Below, one piece after another: positions 1 to 8,586 of a stretch of DNA of 64,000 nt. Made by a program: the position numbers and the translations under genes. The stretch's first letter is position 1. Each line of letters opens with the position of its first letter. The DNA is from Subtercola endophyticus (GTDB taxonomy: Bacteria; Actinomycetota; Actinomycetes; Actinomycetales; Microbacteriaceae). The notes beneath the pieces are model-generated. The model ran no database searches, had not been told where the DNA came from, and saw nothing but the letters and a program-made list of their open reading frames with translations. The stretch spans positions 2,294,001 through 2,358,000 of the forward strand of contig NZ_CP087997.1 in the NCBI RefSeq assembly GCF_021044565.1, in the 5' to 3' direction.

Positions 1-1
1 C

Positions 2-223
2 CTGCTCGCCTACCTCTGTCAGAACCCCGGCCGGGTCTTCACGCGCGACCAACTGCTCTCGGCCGTGTGGGGCCAGACCAGATACAGCACGGCCCGCTAC
101 AGCGGGGCTCGCACCGTCGATGTTCACGTCGCCCAGCTGCGCAGCAAACTCGGCGCGGCCAGCCCGATTCTCACCTACCGTGGCGTCGGATACTCCGCGG
201 CGGCACCGCGAGGGCGGCAGTGA
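2..223 (+). CDS. OmpR/PhoB-family response regulator, C-terminal part only
   Basis: The 73 codons present encode the winged-helix effector domain of an OmpR-type response regulator. Visible are the recognition helix region ([11 protein letters not shown], then [15 protein letters not shown]) and the terminal wing hairpin ([11 protein letters not shown]). The receiver domain lies left of the window. Its stop codon overlaps the GTG start of the histidine kinase gene by GTGA, so the two form a translationally coupled two-component pair. In this family the protein binds DNA direct repeats after phosphorylation by the partner kinase; the signal and target genes cannot be told from here. Confidence 0.9.
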   Translation: MLAYLCQNPGRVFTRDQLLSAVWGQTRYSTARYSGARTVDVHVAQLRSKLGAASPILTYRGVGYSAAAPRGRQ

Positions 224-1881
224 CGACGTCGGCGGAGGCTGCGGCGGCGGCGGCTGCGGCGCAGCCGGCAGGGCAGTCTGCAGCGCTGCCAGCAGCGCAG
301 CCGGCACGGCAGCCGGCACTGCATCCGATCAAACGCTGGCTCGCGTCTCTCTCGGGTCGAATCACCGTGGTGACGACGGCCGTCGCCGTGCTCGCCGTGC
401 TCGTCACCGCCGCCGTCGCCGTGCCGCTCATCCGCGCGTCGGCGGTCGACCAGGCCCGCACCACACTCGCCCAGGCGGCCGACAGCTTCGCCGCCACCCC
501 GGTGGCCTCGCTAGCACTCGCGCAACGGCAACAGCGCCTGATCGGCCCCAGCGGTACAGAAGTCGTCGAGATCGCCGCAGACGGAACGACGACCGGAGAC
601 GGCGCGAAGTACATCAGCAACGCCCTCGCTAGCCGCGCGCTCTCCGGTCAGCCCGTCTCTGACACCGTCACCGTCGGTGCCACCCGGGTTCTGGTCGAGG
701 CGCGGCCGACCAAGTCGGGCGGAGCCGTGCTGCTCGCACGTTCGCTCGACACGGTCTATGCGGCGACCGGGCAGGTGATCTGGCGGCTCGCCATCGCGCT
801 GCTCATCGGCCTCGTGCTCGCTGTTCTCATCGGAACGGCACTGGCACGGTGGCTGGCCAGGCCCCTGGTGGCCGCCGCCGCGACGGCACGCCGACTGGCG
901 AATCGCGACAGCCAGGCGCCTGACCTACGCCCGGCTGTTGCGCGCTCGCCAGATCTGCGCTCGCCAGACCGACAATCGCCAGACCCGCGCTCGCCAGGCC
1001 TGGGATCGGCCGGGCCGCGCTCGACTGTTCCGCGGTCGTCTGTCACCGAAGTGGCCGACGTCAGCGACTCGCTCGAGCGTCTCGACCAAGCCCTGAAGAG
1101 CAGCGAGGCTCGTCAGCGCGAGTTTCTGCTCTCGATCTCGCACGACATCCGCAGCCCGCTGACCGCGCTTCGGGGCTACGGCGAAGCACTCGCCGACGGG
1201 CTCATCCAACCTGCCGACGTGGCTGCGGTCGGTACGACGCTCGTGGCTGAGACCGAACGGTTGAACCGCTTCGTCACCGACCTGCTCGAACTCGCGCGCC
1301 TCGAGGCAGACGACTTTCGAGTGGATGCCCGCCCCACCGATCTCGGTGAACTCGTCCGCACGGCCGATGCCGCGTGGCGGGCGCGATCGGCACAGGCCGG
1401 CCTCGGGCTGCGCCTCGAGCTGCCCCCCGCGTCGCCCCTCACGTCGACCCTCGAGTCGCCCACGGCGTCGGCCCTCACGTCGCCCGGTACTGAGGCCCAC
1501 ATCGTGACCGACCCCCAACGTGTGCGGCAGATCATCGACGGGTTGCTCGACAACGCTGTACGCGCCACCCCCTCCGGCGGCTCGGTCATCATCGCCCTGC
1601 GTGTCGCCGAAGCGGTCACGATCGAGGTGCGCGACAGTGGACCCGGCCTGTCGGCCGCCGACCGCGCCGTCGCCTTCGATCGCGGCGTTCTGCGAGACCG
1701 GTACGGCGACTCCCGACCGGTCGGAAGCGGCCTCGGCCTCTCTATCGCCTCGCGGCTCGCAGCTCGCCTCGGCGGCCGACTCGATGTCGCTGAAGCGCCC
1801 GAAGGTGGTGCCGCGTTCCGCTTGGTGCTTCCGCGGCCCGCTGAGCAGAGGGCGGGCGCAGATGGCGGCCACAGAGGGTGA
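220..1881 (+). CDS. Sensor histidine kinase of two-component system
   Basis: 553-residue membrane kinase. An Ala/Gln-rich N-terminus is followed by a first membrane helix (about residues 47-70), an extracytoplasmic sensor segment of about 115 residues, a second helix with a HAMP-like linker (ending near residue 225), a HisKA domain with phospho-acceptor His about residue 308 ([10 protein letters not shown]), and a HATPase_c domain (DNAVRA N-box near 445, DSGPGLS near 472, GSGLGLS G-box). The GTG start at 220 is chosen because it overlaps the stop of the response regulator; upstream codons in this frame belong to that gene. Two low-complexity inserts are unusual: a run of SPDxRSP units (about residues 240-275) between HAMP and HisKA, and an [10 protein letters not shown] stretch inside the ATPase region. 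The signal is unknown. Confidence 0.92.
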   Translation: MTTSAEAAAAAAAAQPAGQSAALPAAQPARQPALHPIKRWLASLSGRITVVTTAVAVLAVLVTAAVAVPLIRASAVDQARTTLAQAADSFAATPVASLALAQRQQRLIGPSGTEVVEIAADGTTTGDGAKYISNALASRALSGQPVSDTVTVGATRVLVEARPTKSGGAVLLARSLDTVYAATGQVIWRLAIALLIGLVLAVLIGTALARWLARPLVAAAATARRLANRDSQAPDLRPAVARSPDLRSPDRQSPDPRSPGLGSAGPRSTVPRSSVTEVADVSDSLERLDQALKSSEARQREFLLSISHDIRSPLTALRGYGEALADGLIQPADVAAVGTTLVAETERLNRFVTDLLELARLEADDFRVDARPTDLGELVRTADAAWRARSAQAGLGLRLELPPASPLTSTLESPTASALTSPGTEAHIVTDPQRVRQIIDGLLDNAVRATPSGGSVIIALRVAEAVTIEVRDSGPGLSAADRAVAFDRGVLRDRYGDSRPVGSGLGLSIASRLAARLGGRLDVAEAPEGGAAFRLVLPRPAEQRAGADGGHRG

Positions 1882-1912
1882 GCGCACAGGTCTGACGCAG
1901 CCGGCAGGCGGC

Positions 1913-2368
1913 TCAGGCGGGTTGAGGAGTATGACCGGCGAGGAGCTTGGCGAGGAGGTCACGCAGCTGCCGCTGCTCGTCATCGTCGAGAGCGTGCAGC
2001 AGCTCGTGCTGCACGTCGTCGGCGTGTGCTTCGAGCTCGGCGAGATACACAGCGCCGGCTGCGGTGAGGGTGATGATGTTGCGACGCCGATCAGTCGGGT
2101 CGGTTTTGCGCACCACCTGGTGGGCCGACGCGAGTCGGTTGATGACGCCATTGACGTCGTTCCTGTCGAGACCGAGTCGTCGACCGAGCTCGGCCTGACT
2201 GAGAGCCCCGTACTCGTCGAGGGCAGCGAGGATGGCGAAGTCGGCGCGGCCGTGCAGCGGCATACGGGTCGCGGTCAATCGCGCACCGAGTGTGGAGACT
2301 TTGCTCACCTGCCACTGCGCGAGGTCGCGCAGGCGAGTGGGAGGGAGCGGTGCGTCGTCGTCGGGCAT
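1913..2368 (-). CDS. MarR-family transcriptional regulator
   Basis: 151-residue winged-helix regulator. The MarR core is clear: LSQAELGRRLGLDRNDVNGV is the helix-turn-helix and DPTDRRRNIITLT is the wing. The ATG at 2368 is preferred over in-frame codons further upstream, which would run through the divergent promoter and its repeats. It is transcribed divergently from the SDR gene at 2502, and the shared 133-bp gap holds several TTGGY/RCCAA inverted repeats, the expected layout for a MarR repressor controlling itself and a neighbouring oxidoreductase. The ligand is unknown. Confidence 0.9.
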   Translation of the reverse strand: MPDDDAPLPPTRLRDLAQWQVSKVSTLGARLTATRMPLHGRADFAILAALDEYGALSQAELGRRLGLDRNDVNGVINRLASAHQVVRKTDPTDRRRNIITLTAAGAVYLAELEAHADDVQHELLHALDDDEQRQLRDLLAKLLAGHTPQPA

Positions 2369-2383
2369 AGTGCCAGCGTAATC

Positions 2384-2463
2384 GTTGGAACCGCCAACAG
2401 AAAAGTGTTGTGCTTCCCAACGAATTGTGATTGTGTTGGTCATACCAACGTTGGCGATGCCAA
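2384..2463. promoter_or_regulatory. Divergent promoter with clustered MarR-type operators
   Basis: The gap between the MarR gene and the SDR gene has three inverted repeats of one pattern: GTTGG-n5-CCAAC at 2384-2398, TTGGT-n3-ACCAA at 2436-2448, and TTGGC-n3-GCCAA at 2451-2463. A perfect CCAACGTTGG palindrome at 2445-2454 spans the last two. Binding by the adjacent MarR protein is an inference from position and symmetry. Confidence 0.6.
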
Positions 2464-2501
2464 TGATCAAGCTGGCCAATGATAAAGCTGAAGGAGTCAC
2501 C

Positions 2502-3251
2502 ATGAACAACTCATCCGAACATCCGAACCTCTCCGGTCACCGAGTTCTCGTGCCCGGCGGAACAGGAGCGGTCGGTGAAGGCATCGTGCGCCGTTACCTC
2601 GCCGCCGGCGCCGACGTGCTGGTGCCGACTCGGAGTCAAGAGCGTTCCGACGAATTCCGAGCGCTGCTCGGCGAGATCGCCACCGAACACCTGCACCTGG
2701 TGGTGCACGACTACACGACCTTCGCCGGTGCCCAAGACCTCGCCACGCAGATGGTCGCGCGTCTCGGCGGCATCGACGATGTTGTTGCTCCGATCGGAGG
2801 ATGGTGGGCCGGCAAACGGCTCTGGGAGATCGACGAGCACGACTGGCAGAGCGCTTTCGTTGCTCTCGCGACCACCCACATGGCCGTCGCCCGAGCCGCC
2901 GTGCCGCGTCTGAGCGCCGGCGGTACGTACACCGTCATTCTCGGAGCATCCGCCACCTGGCCCGTGCCCACCAGCGGACTCGTCAGCATGGAGCAAGCCG
3001 CCGTGCTGATGATGCACCAGGTGCTCGTCGCCGAGCTCGACGGCGCCAGCCGGGCCTTCGCGCTGGTGCTCGGGCCGGTCAGCACTCGCGCCGTCACGGG
3101 TGAATCCGGCTGGGTGACCGCCGACCAGGTCGGGCTGATCGCCGCCGGGCTTTCCGCTGACACGGCCATTACTGGTCAGGCCATTCGGATGACCGAGCCG
3201 ACCGAAATCGCCGCCGCCCTGACTCTCGTCACGACCGCTGTGCCGGTGTGA
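2502..3251 (+). CDS. SDR-family oxidoreductase lacking the usual YxxxK motif
   Basis: 249-residue short-chain dehydrogenase/reductase-like protein with an N-terminal Rossmann fold (VLVPGGTGAVGEG, about residues 14-26). The start at 2502 follows an AAGGAG ribosome-binding site with 5-nt spacing. The usual catalytic Tyr-xxx-Lys is absent: the equivalent stretch reads GLVSMEQAAVLMM. It may therefore be a non-catalytic or atypical SDR, for example an NAD(P)-binding sensor or epimerase-like member. It faces the MarR gene and is probably repressed by it. The substrate is unknown. Confidence 0.85.
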   Translation: MNNSSEHPNLSGHRVLVPGGTGAVGEGIVRRYLAAGADVLVPTRSQERSDEFRALLGEIATEHLHLVVHDYTTFAGAQDLATQMVARLGGIDDVVAPIGGWWAGKRLWEIDEHDWQSAFVALATTHMAVARAAVPRLSAGGTYTVILGASATWPVPTSGLVSMEQAAVLMMHQVLVAELDGASRAFALVLGPVSTRAVTGESGWVTADQVGLIAAGLSADTAITGQAIRMTEPTEIAAALTLVTTAVPV

Positions 3252-3263
3252 ACGCCTGACCCC

Positions 3264-3303
3264 GTGCTGACCCCGATTGGCACAGCGCGGTCGGGGTCAG
3301 CAC
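3264..3303. terminator. Strong hairpin between convergent genes
   Basis: A perfect 13-bp inverted repeat (GTGCTGACCCCGA at 3264-3276, TCGGGGTCAGCAC at 3291-3303, 14-nt loop) lies 12 bp after the SDR stop and before the convergent truncated SDR. There is no T-run, so it resembles a GC-rich actinobacterial bidirectional terminator. Degenerate copies of GGTCAGCRCG/GGCGTCAGTG continue to about 3361. Confidence 0.6.
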
Positions 3304-3355
3304 GATAGGGGTCAGCGCGGTCGGGTCGGTGCGATCGGCGTCAGTGAGATCGGCG

Positions 3356-3958
3356 TCAGTGGCCCGAGAGATGCTCCAGCACCTGGTTATGAGTGCCGCG
3401 CGCTTCTGCGTAGCGCAAGAACTTCACGTTCTCGACAAGAATTTCATCGTTGTCGGGCTGCGTTTGCAGAATCGTCATCACCTCCGCGAGAAAATCTTCG
3501 AGCGGCATGGCGGTAGCCGATTCTTCTTGCCCCATCAGGGCGGTGCGAACGGCAGGCGGTACGAGCTCGATCACCTGAACGCTGGTGCCGGCCAGTTGAA
3601 CCCGAAGACTCTGAGTGAATGAATGGATGGCCGCCTTCGTCGCGTTGTACGTGGGAGTGAACGGCAGCGGAACGAACGCAAGCCCCGACGAGACCGTCAT
3701 GATCGTGGCATCGACCTGACCCGCCAGAAACTCGCTGAATGCGGCGATCAGGCGGATCGGGCCGAGCAGATTCGTGTGCACGGTGTTCTCGGCCGTCGCG
3801 AGAAAATCGGCGGTGAGCACGTTCTCGGGCATCATGATTCCGGCCACGGTGATCAGCACGTTCGTCTGCGGAAATCGCGATTTCACCTCCGCAGCGGCAG
3901 TCTCGACCGACGCGGCATCGGCCGTGTCGATCACGACGGTCTGGATGCCGTTCAGATC
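3356..3958 (-). pseudogene. 5'-truncated SDR dehydrogenase (DltE-like)
   Basis: About 200 codons encode the C-terminal three quarters of an SDR of the DltE-like group. The sequence enters at the beta-D strand (GIQTVVIDTADAASV), has the NAG-equivalent (ITVAGIMMPEN), the catalytic Ser (TVSSGLAF) and Tyr-xxx-Lys (YNATK), and ends as full-length relatives do. The first ~50 residues, including the TGxxxGxG cofactor loop, are missing: on the 5' side the frame runs directly into the last codons of the complete SDR gene (3952-4818). This points to a deletion between two adjacent SDR genes. A GTG at 3934 could start a 192-residue product, but it could not bind NAD(P) normally. Confidence 0.75.
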
Positions 3959-4818
3959 GTGGGGGTGAGACCGGTGAGCTCGACCGTGCGAGCCCAGAGG
4001 GTGGATGCGGTGCGCGAATCGAGGCCGGCAGAGGATGCCATGCCGACGGCCGGGTAGCCGCGCATGTGCCCCAGCCCGTCGGGGCCGACGTAAGAGTTGC
4101 CCGGAATGTCTTGAGTGGCGGCGAAGAGCGTCGGCAGAGCCCCGTGCTCGGGGTCGTTGAACAGAAACCGCAGAGCGCCCGTGACCTTGCCCGCGGCAGA
4201 GTGACTGGCCAGCGAGGTGGAGGCGATGCCCGGGTGAGCGATCATCGACCGAACCGTACTGCCCGACGCGAGCAAGCGTCTCTGCAGCTCGGTCGAGAAG
4301 AGCATCAGATCGAGCTTCGAGTCGTTGTAGGCGGCAGATCCTTTATACGGCCGGTTCAGGCCGTTCAGGTCGTCGAGGTGAAGCTTGCCCATGTGGTGCA
4401 ATTGCGAGCCGACAGAAACGACCCGGTCGGTGATCTTCGGCAGCAGCAGGTTCGTGAGCACAAACGGGCCGAGGTAGTTCGTCGCCAGCTGCAGCTCGTA
4501 GCCTTCGGCCGTGCGCGATAGCGGAACATCCATGATGCCCGCATTGTTCACGAGCACGTCGAGGTCACCCGTGAACGTGTCGGCGAACGAGCGCACCGAC
4601 AACAGGTCGGAGACGTCGAGCTGGCGCACCTCGACGTCACCCGGCATCGACGCAGCGGCCTTGGCGCCCTTGTCGGTGTTGCGAACCGCCAGGATGACCC
4701 GGGCACCGGCCCGGGCGAATTCCCTGGCCGCGATGAGCCCGATGCCATCGGAGCCGCCGGTGACCACCACGGTTCGGCCCGTCATGCCGGGCATGTTCAC
4801 TGCTGTCCATTTCGTCAT
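3952..4818 (-). CDS. SDR-family oxidoreductase, retinol dehydrogenase/WW-domain oxidoreductase-like
   Basis: 288-residue classical SDR. Cofactor motif VVTGGSDGIG at about residues 18-27, NNAGIM at about 91-96, catalytic YNDSK near 166-170. The long insertion and C-terminus after HPGIAST match the retinol dehydrogenase/protochlorophyllide-reductase-like group, which generally uses NADP(H). The substrate is not predictable. It is divergent from the XRE-type regulator at 4919, a pair arrangement common in actinobacteria in which the regulator controls the dehydrogenase. A truncated SDR remnant is joined to its 3' end. Confidence 0.9.
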   Translation of the reverse strand: MTKWTAVNMPGMTGRTVVVTGGSDGIGLIAAREFARAGARVILAVRNTDKGAKAAASMPGDVEVRQLDVSDLLSVRSFADTFTGDLDVLVNNAGIMDVPLSRTAEGYELQLATNYLGPFVLTNLLLPKITDRVVSVGSQLHHMGKLHLDDLNGLNRPYKGSAAYNDSKLDLMLFSTELQRRLLASGSTVRSMIAHPGIASTSLASHSAAGKVTGALRFLFNDPEHGALPTLFAATQDIPGNSYVGPDGLGHMRGYPAVGMASSAGLDSRTASTLWARTVELTGLTPTI

Positions 4819-4918
4819 GTCTTCACTACAACGCAGTCACAATCGGCCAACAAGGACCCGCTTATCCACTGACTGAGAAGTCGTGGCTCACCGACGCTTT
4901 ACCTGTAAGACTCAGGTC

Positions 4919-5773
4919 ATGAACAGCCCTGAACTGGCCGGCTTTCTGCGCACCCGCAGAGAGGCGCTGCAACCCGAAGACGTGGGCCTGTCGCGTGGAC
5001 CTCGGCGAAGAGCGAACGGATTGCGGCGCGAAGAAGTCGCCGAGCTCGCGGGAATGTCGACGGATTACTACGCACGCCTCGAGCGCAGCAACGCACCCGA
5101 GCCTTCCGAACAGATGATCGCAGCGATCGCCCGCGCCCTTCGTCTCTCCCTGCCCGAGCGTGATCATCTGTTCCAGCTCACCGGCCACACCGCGCCGACC
5201 AGGGCGCAGCGCAGCGACCACATCAATCCGGGGCTGATGCGAGTTCTCGACCGACTGCACGACACCCCCGCTCAGGTGATGAACAGCATGGGTGAGACAC
5301 TCGCGCAGACACCACTGGCCGTAGCTCTGCTCGGCGACCAGACGGGGTTTCGAGGCGATAGGCGAAGCAATGTCTACCGCTGGTTCACCGAGCCGGAAAG
5401 CCGCTTCATCTACCCGGAGTCGGATCACGAGCGCCTCGGCCGCGTGTTCGTCGCCCAGCACCGCGCCGTCGTCACACGACACGGATCCGCCTCCCCCGCA
5501 GGAGCTCTCGCCCGCCGGCTGGCCGACCAGATCCCCGAGTTCGCGGCCATCTGGGCCGAGCACGAGATCGGGCTCATCCACTCCGATGACAAACGGCTCG
5601 ATCATCCAGAAGTCGGCGAACTCAGCCTGCACTGCCAGGTGCTTCTCGACCCCGACCAAGAACAGTGCCTGCTGATCTTCACCGCGACGCCCGGCACAGA
5701 GAGTTACGAACGGCTTCACCTGCTCAGCGTGATCGGCGCACTGCAACTGAACGAGTCGGCGCTGCTCGACTGA
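4919..5773 (+). CDS. XRE-family regulator with MmyB-type ligand-binding domain
   Basis: 284-residue regulator. The N-terminal HTH (LRREEVAELAGMSTDYYARLER, roughly residues 38-59) is the form found in actinobacterial HTH_31 proteins. The remainder matches the MmyB-like PAS-type ligand-binding domain (RWFTEPESRFIYPESDHERLGR, HPEVGELSLHC, TATPGTESYERLHLLS). The ATG at 4919 is chosen because homologous proteins begin with this xxELxxFLRTRRE segment. The gene lies divergent to the SDR at 3952-4818, its likely target. Its stop codon sits inside the first copy of a 21-bp tandem repeat. Confidence 0.9.
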   Translation: MNSPELAGFLRTRREALQPEDVGLSRGPRRRANGLRREEVAELAGMSTDYYARLERSNAPEPSEQMIAAIARALRLSLPERDHLFQLTGHTAPTRAQRSDHINPGLMRVLDRLHDTPAQVMNSMGETLAQTPLAVALLGDQTGFRGDRRSNVYRWFTEPESRFIYPESDHERLGRVFVAQHRAVVTRHGSASPAGALARRLADQIPEFAAIWAEHEIGLIHSDDKRLDHPEVGELSLHCQVLLDPDQEQCLLIFTATPGTESYERLHLLSVIGALQLNESALLD

Positions 5774-5805
5774 GGGATCAGAAAGCTCGACTGAGGGATC
5801 AGAAA
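5764..5805 (+). repeat. 21-bp perfect tandem duplication across a stop codon
   Basis: The unit GCTCGACTGAGGGATCAGAAA occurs twice in succession (5764-5784 and 5785-5805). The XRE regulator stop (TGA, 5771-5773) is in the first copy, and a second in-frame TGA lies in the second copy. The repeat occupies most of the gap before the next gene, whose ribosome-binding site (AGAAGGAGAG) begins right after it. Confidence 0.85.
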
Positions 5806-5816
5806 GAAGGAGAGCC

Positions 5817-6719
5817 ATGCCCACCGAACGCCACCTGGCGCGTGCATTCTGGACGCTGTTCGAACCGATTCACGCGGTCAGCTATTTCTCACCGCAGTCT
5901 CGCCAGGCCTTCGCCGACATCGGGCTGCCTCGGTACTGGGACGGCTATTTCGCCGGTCGGGCGGCACCGCTCGGCGCAGTCGGCGGCGCCGCCGTCGTCG
6001 CGATGTTCGGCGGATTCGCTCCCGCGCTCGTTCGTCGCGCCCTGCCCGCGGCCTGGTCGATCGCGTCTCCGGCAGTGGTGCTCGAGGCACGCCTTGCCGG
6101 CGCCGAGAACGCCCTTCGTGAGGTCGTTCCCGACGAAGGCGTCGTCGAGCGAGCCGCAGAGGCCCTGGCTGCCGTCGCCGCCCAGGTCGACACCATCGGC
6201 CGACCGCTCTCGGCAGCCAATGCCGCACTGCCCGCCGATCCGAACCCGTACCGTTCGCTCTGGCAATCGACCGCCACCCTGCGCGAACACCGCGGCGACG
6301 GCCATGTCATCGCCCTCGTCACCGAGCAGATCGCCGGCCTGTCGAGCATCGTTCTGCGCAGCACCATCGACCTCGACGCCCCCACGATTCAGAAGAGCCG
6401 CGGCTGGAGCGACGACGAGTGGATGCTCGAACACGACGCCCTCACGGCCCGCGGTCTTATCGCTGCCGACGGCCGCGTCACCGCCGAGGGTGAGGCCGCC
6501 GTCGCTCGCGCCGAAGACCTCACGAACCGCCTCGCGACATCACCCTGGGCCGGCCTGGACTCGGACCAACGGTTGTACGTTGCATCCGCTCTCTGGCCCA
6601 TCTCCGCCGCCTGCCGTCAGCTCATCCCCGAGCCGAACCCCCTTGCGATGCTGCCCTCATGGAACCCGTTCGACGACCCCGAAGCCGAACTCGTACCCGA
6701 GGCGCCCGTCAGCGGTTGA
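5817..6719 (+). CDS. SCO6745-family conserved protein
   Basis: 300-residue soluble, Ala-rich, helical protein resembling the actinobacterial SCO6745 family. That family typically starts with a LWxxxEPxHAVxYFxPE-like segment and has a winged-helix-like C-terminal half; here the N-terminus reads AFWTLFEPIHAVSYFSPQ, and RGWSDDEWMLEHDALTARGLI matches the second half. No catalytic role is known for the family. The start follows AAGGAGAGCC. It is probably co-transcribed with the XRE regulator 44 bp upstream, hence perhaps part of the same response, but this is inference. Confidence 0.8.
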   Translation: MPTERHLARAFWTLFEPIHAVSYFSPQSRQAFADIGLPRYWDGYFAGRAAPLGAVGGAAVVAMFGGFAPALVRRALPAAWSIASPAVVLEARLAGAENALREVVPDEGVVERAAEALAAVAAQVDTIGRPLSAANAALPADPNPYRSLWQSTATLREHRGDGHVIALVTEQIAGLSSIVLRSTIDLDAPTIQKSRGWSDDEWMLEHDALTARGLIAADGRVTAEGEAAVARAEDLTNRLATSPWAGLDSDQRLYVASALWPISAACRQLIPEPNPLAMLPSWNPFDDPEAELVPEAPVSG

Positions 6720-6766
6720 CTTCGTCTTGTGGCTGACCTCGTCGCGCCTTTTCCTGCCGCGGCACC

Positions 6767-7573
6767 TCACCCCCCGATGTCCCGCTTGCGGAGAGCGACA
6801 ACCGCGATGGCAACGAACACCGCGCTGAATCCGTAGAGCAGAGCCAGGCCGCCCCAGTCCGCCCCACTCGCCAGAGGAGTGTGGTGGAACGCCCAGCCGT
6901 ACGGTGAGAAGTTGCGCAGAGCATCCAGACCAGAGCTCTGGTTGCCGATCGCATTCAGCACGTACCCGAGAACAGCGACCCCCGCTGCCGCTGCGGTCGC
7001 GTAGATGCGGCGCCCCGTGAGCGCACCCGCGGCGAGGCCGAGCGTTGCCGACACCAGACCGAGCCCGAGGTATGCGGCCGTCACGGCCACCACATCGCCC
7101 ACCGAGAGATCAAGCTGGGCGCTCGAGTTCAGCGCAAGAACGAGCACCGCGCTGACCAACGCGAGCCAGGCAAGCCGCGCAACAACGGCAAGGGTTCGCT
7201 CGAGCACCAGCTGCTGACGACTCACCGCATGTGCGAGCGTGAGTTCGAGGGTGCCATTCTCTTCGTCGCCGGCGATCGCCGAACTACTCCACGACGTCGC
7301 CGCAATCACGATGAGCACAAACCCCAGCAGCCCGAAAAACGTCGACTCGGTATAACCCGCGCCCGAAGTGATGTCGTTGTAACCCAGGGCGTTCACCAGC
7401 TGCGGCGGCAGGTTCGCGATGAGCTGACCCATCTGGGAGTCCGCGCCGCCGATCGAGGGAAACAAGGGCAGATAGAGGAGCAGCGCTGCCGCGACACCAA
7501 GTGTCCACCCCAGTGTCGACCGCCACGACTCGGTCATCGCCCGGCGGAACAGCGGAAGCACACGAGCGTTCAT
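6767..7573 (-). CDS. ABC-2 type transporter permease
   Basis: 268-residue membrane protein with about six hydrophobic helices, an ABC-2 permease layout with a large loop containing GDEENGTLELTLAHAVSR, a sequence typical of ABC-2 permeases that travel with one ATPase. The start codon overlaps the stop of the ATPase gene by ATGA. Together with the ATPase it should form an exporter; the upstream TetR gene suggests drug or lipid efflux, as is usual for such three-gene operons. Confidence 0.9.
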   Translation of the reverse strand: MNARVLPLFRRAMTESWRSTLGWTLGVAAALLLYLPLFPSIGGADSQMGQLIANLPPQLVNALGYNDITSGAGYTESTFFGLLGFVLIVIAATSWSSSAIAGDEENGTLELTLAHAVSRQQLVLERTLAVVARLAWLALVSAVLVLALNSSAQLDLSVGDVVAVTAAYLGLGLVSATLGLAAGALTGRRIYATAAAAGVAVLGYVLNAIGNQSSGLDALRNFSPYGWAFHHTPLASGADWGGLALLYGFSAVFVAIAVVALRKRDIGG

Positions 7574-8586
7574 CGTTCGCCTGCTGCCCCGTACAGTTTC
7601 AGCACCGATTCTTCGAGGTCTGGTTCCTCGATCGCCAGATCGACGATCGCGAAGCGCGCGATCGCCTTGACGAACGGGTCGATGTCGCCGCTGACAGTTG
7701 CAGTGACTTCCGTGACTTCCGTGACCTCTCTGACTTCTGTGACTCCCGACCCGACGGTACTCCCGGCCGCAGCCCCACCCGCGGGAACAGTAATGCCGCT
7801 CGCGCTCGTCACGACGAGGTCGCTGAGATTCCGGATGCCCGCAAGCATCTCCCCCACCGCCCCCGGCGTCGTGTCGGCGAACCCCGCGCGCACCCGGCGC
7901 ACAGCCGTCTCGCGCAACCCCTCAACCGAACTCACGGTCACGATGCGCCCAGACCGCACAATCGCCACCGCATCGGCCACCTGCTGGATCTCGCTCAGAA
8001 CGTGCGAACTCAGAAATATCGTTTGCCCCGCCTCTCGAGCCTCCCGCACCATCGCAAGAAACTCGCGCTGAACGAGCGGATCCAGCCCGCTCGTCGGCTC
8101 GTCGAGCACCAACAGCGGCGGGTGGTGCATGAAGGCCTGCACGAGGCCCAGCTTCTGCTTGTTGCCCTTCGAGAGCATGCGCACCGGGCGATCGAGCTGC
8201 ACGCCCAACCGTTCAGCGAGCGCATCGATCGCGCCGGGCGAGACCGGCCCACTGATGCGCGCATAGTGCTGAAGCAGCGAGCGCCCCGTGACCCGACCCT
8301 CGAGTCTCAGCTCGCCCGGCAGGTACCCGACACGCCGCCGCAGTTCGGCCCCACCACTCATCGGATCGCTGCCCAAAACCCTGATCGACCCCGCGGTGGG
8401 GCGGATGATGTCGAGCAACAGCCGCATCGTGGTCGTCTTGCCGGCACCGTTCGGCCCGATCATGCCGAACACCGAACCCGCCTCGACCGTGAGGTCGATG
8501 GTGTCGAGAGCGAGGTGGCCGGTAGAGACCCGGCCATACTGCTTGCTGACGCCCCTGAGTTCAACCGCCGCAGACTCCCCCGTCAC
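7570..8586 (-). CDS. ABC transporter ATP-binding protein
   Basis: 338-residue ATPase of the drug/daunorubicin-type exporters. Walker A is GPNGAGKTT (about residues 44-52), the signature motif is the variant LSKGNKQKLG, Walker B is LLVLDEP, and the switch His lies in LSSHVLSE. The long C-terminal extension carries a low-complexity EVREVTEVTEVT stretch from imperfect 9-bp repeats near 7700-7745. The GTG start overlaps the stop of the TetR gene by four bases, and the stop overlaps the permease start, so tetR, ATPase and permease are translationally coupled. Confidence 0.92.
   Translation of the reverse strand: MTGESAAVELRGVSKQYGRVSTGHLALDTIDLTVEAGSVFGMIGPNGAGKTTTMRLLLDIIRPTAGSIRVLGSDPMSGGAELRRRVGYLPGELRLEGRVTGRSLLQHYARISGPVSPGAIDALAERLGVQLDRPVRMLSKGNKQKLGLVQAFMHHPPLLVLDEPTSGLDPLVQREFLAMVREAREAGQTIFLSSHVLSEIQQVADAVAIVRSGRIVTVSSVEGLRETAVRRVRAGFADTTPGAVGEMLAGIRNLSDLVVTSASGITVPAGGAAAGSTVGSGVTEVREVTEVTEVTATVSGDIDPFVKAIARFAIVDLAIEEPDLEESVLKLYGAAGER

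Noticed and set aside
925..2151. Long open frame on the minus strand opposite the histidine kinase
   Set aside because: It is the antisense frame of a high-GC gene; composition is Arg/Ser-biased and no domain is seen.
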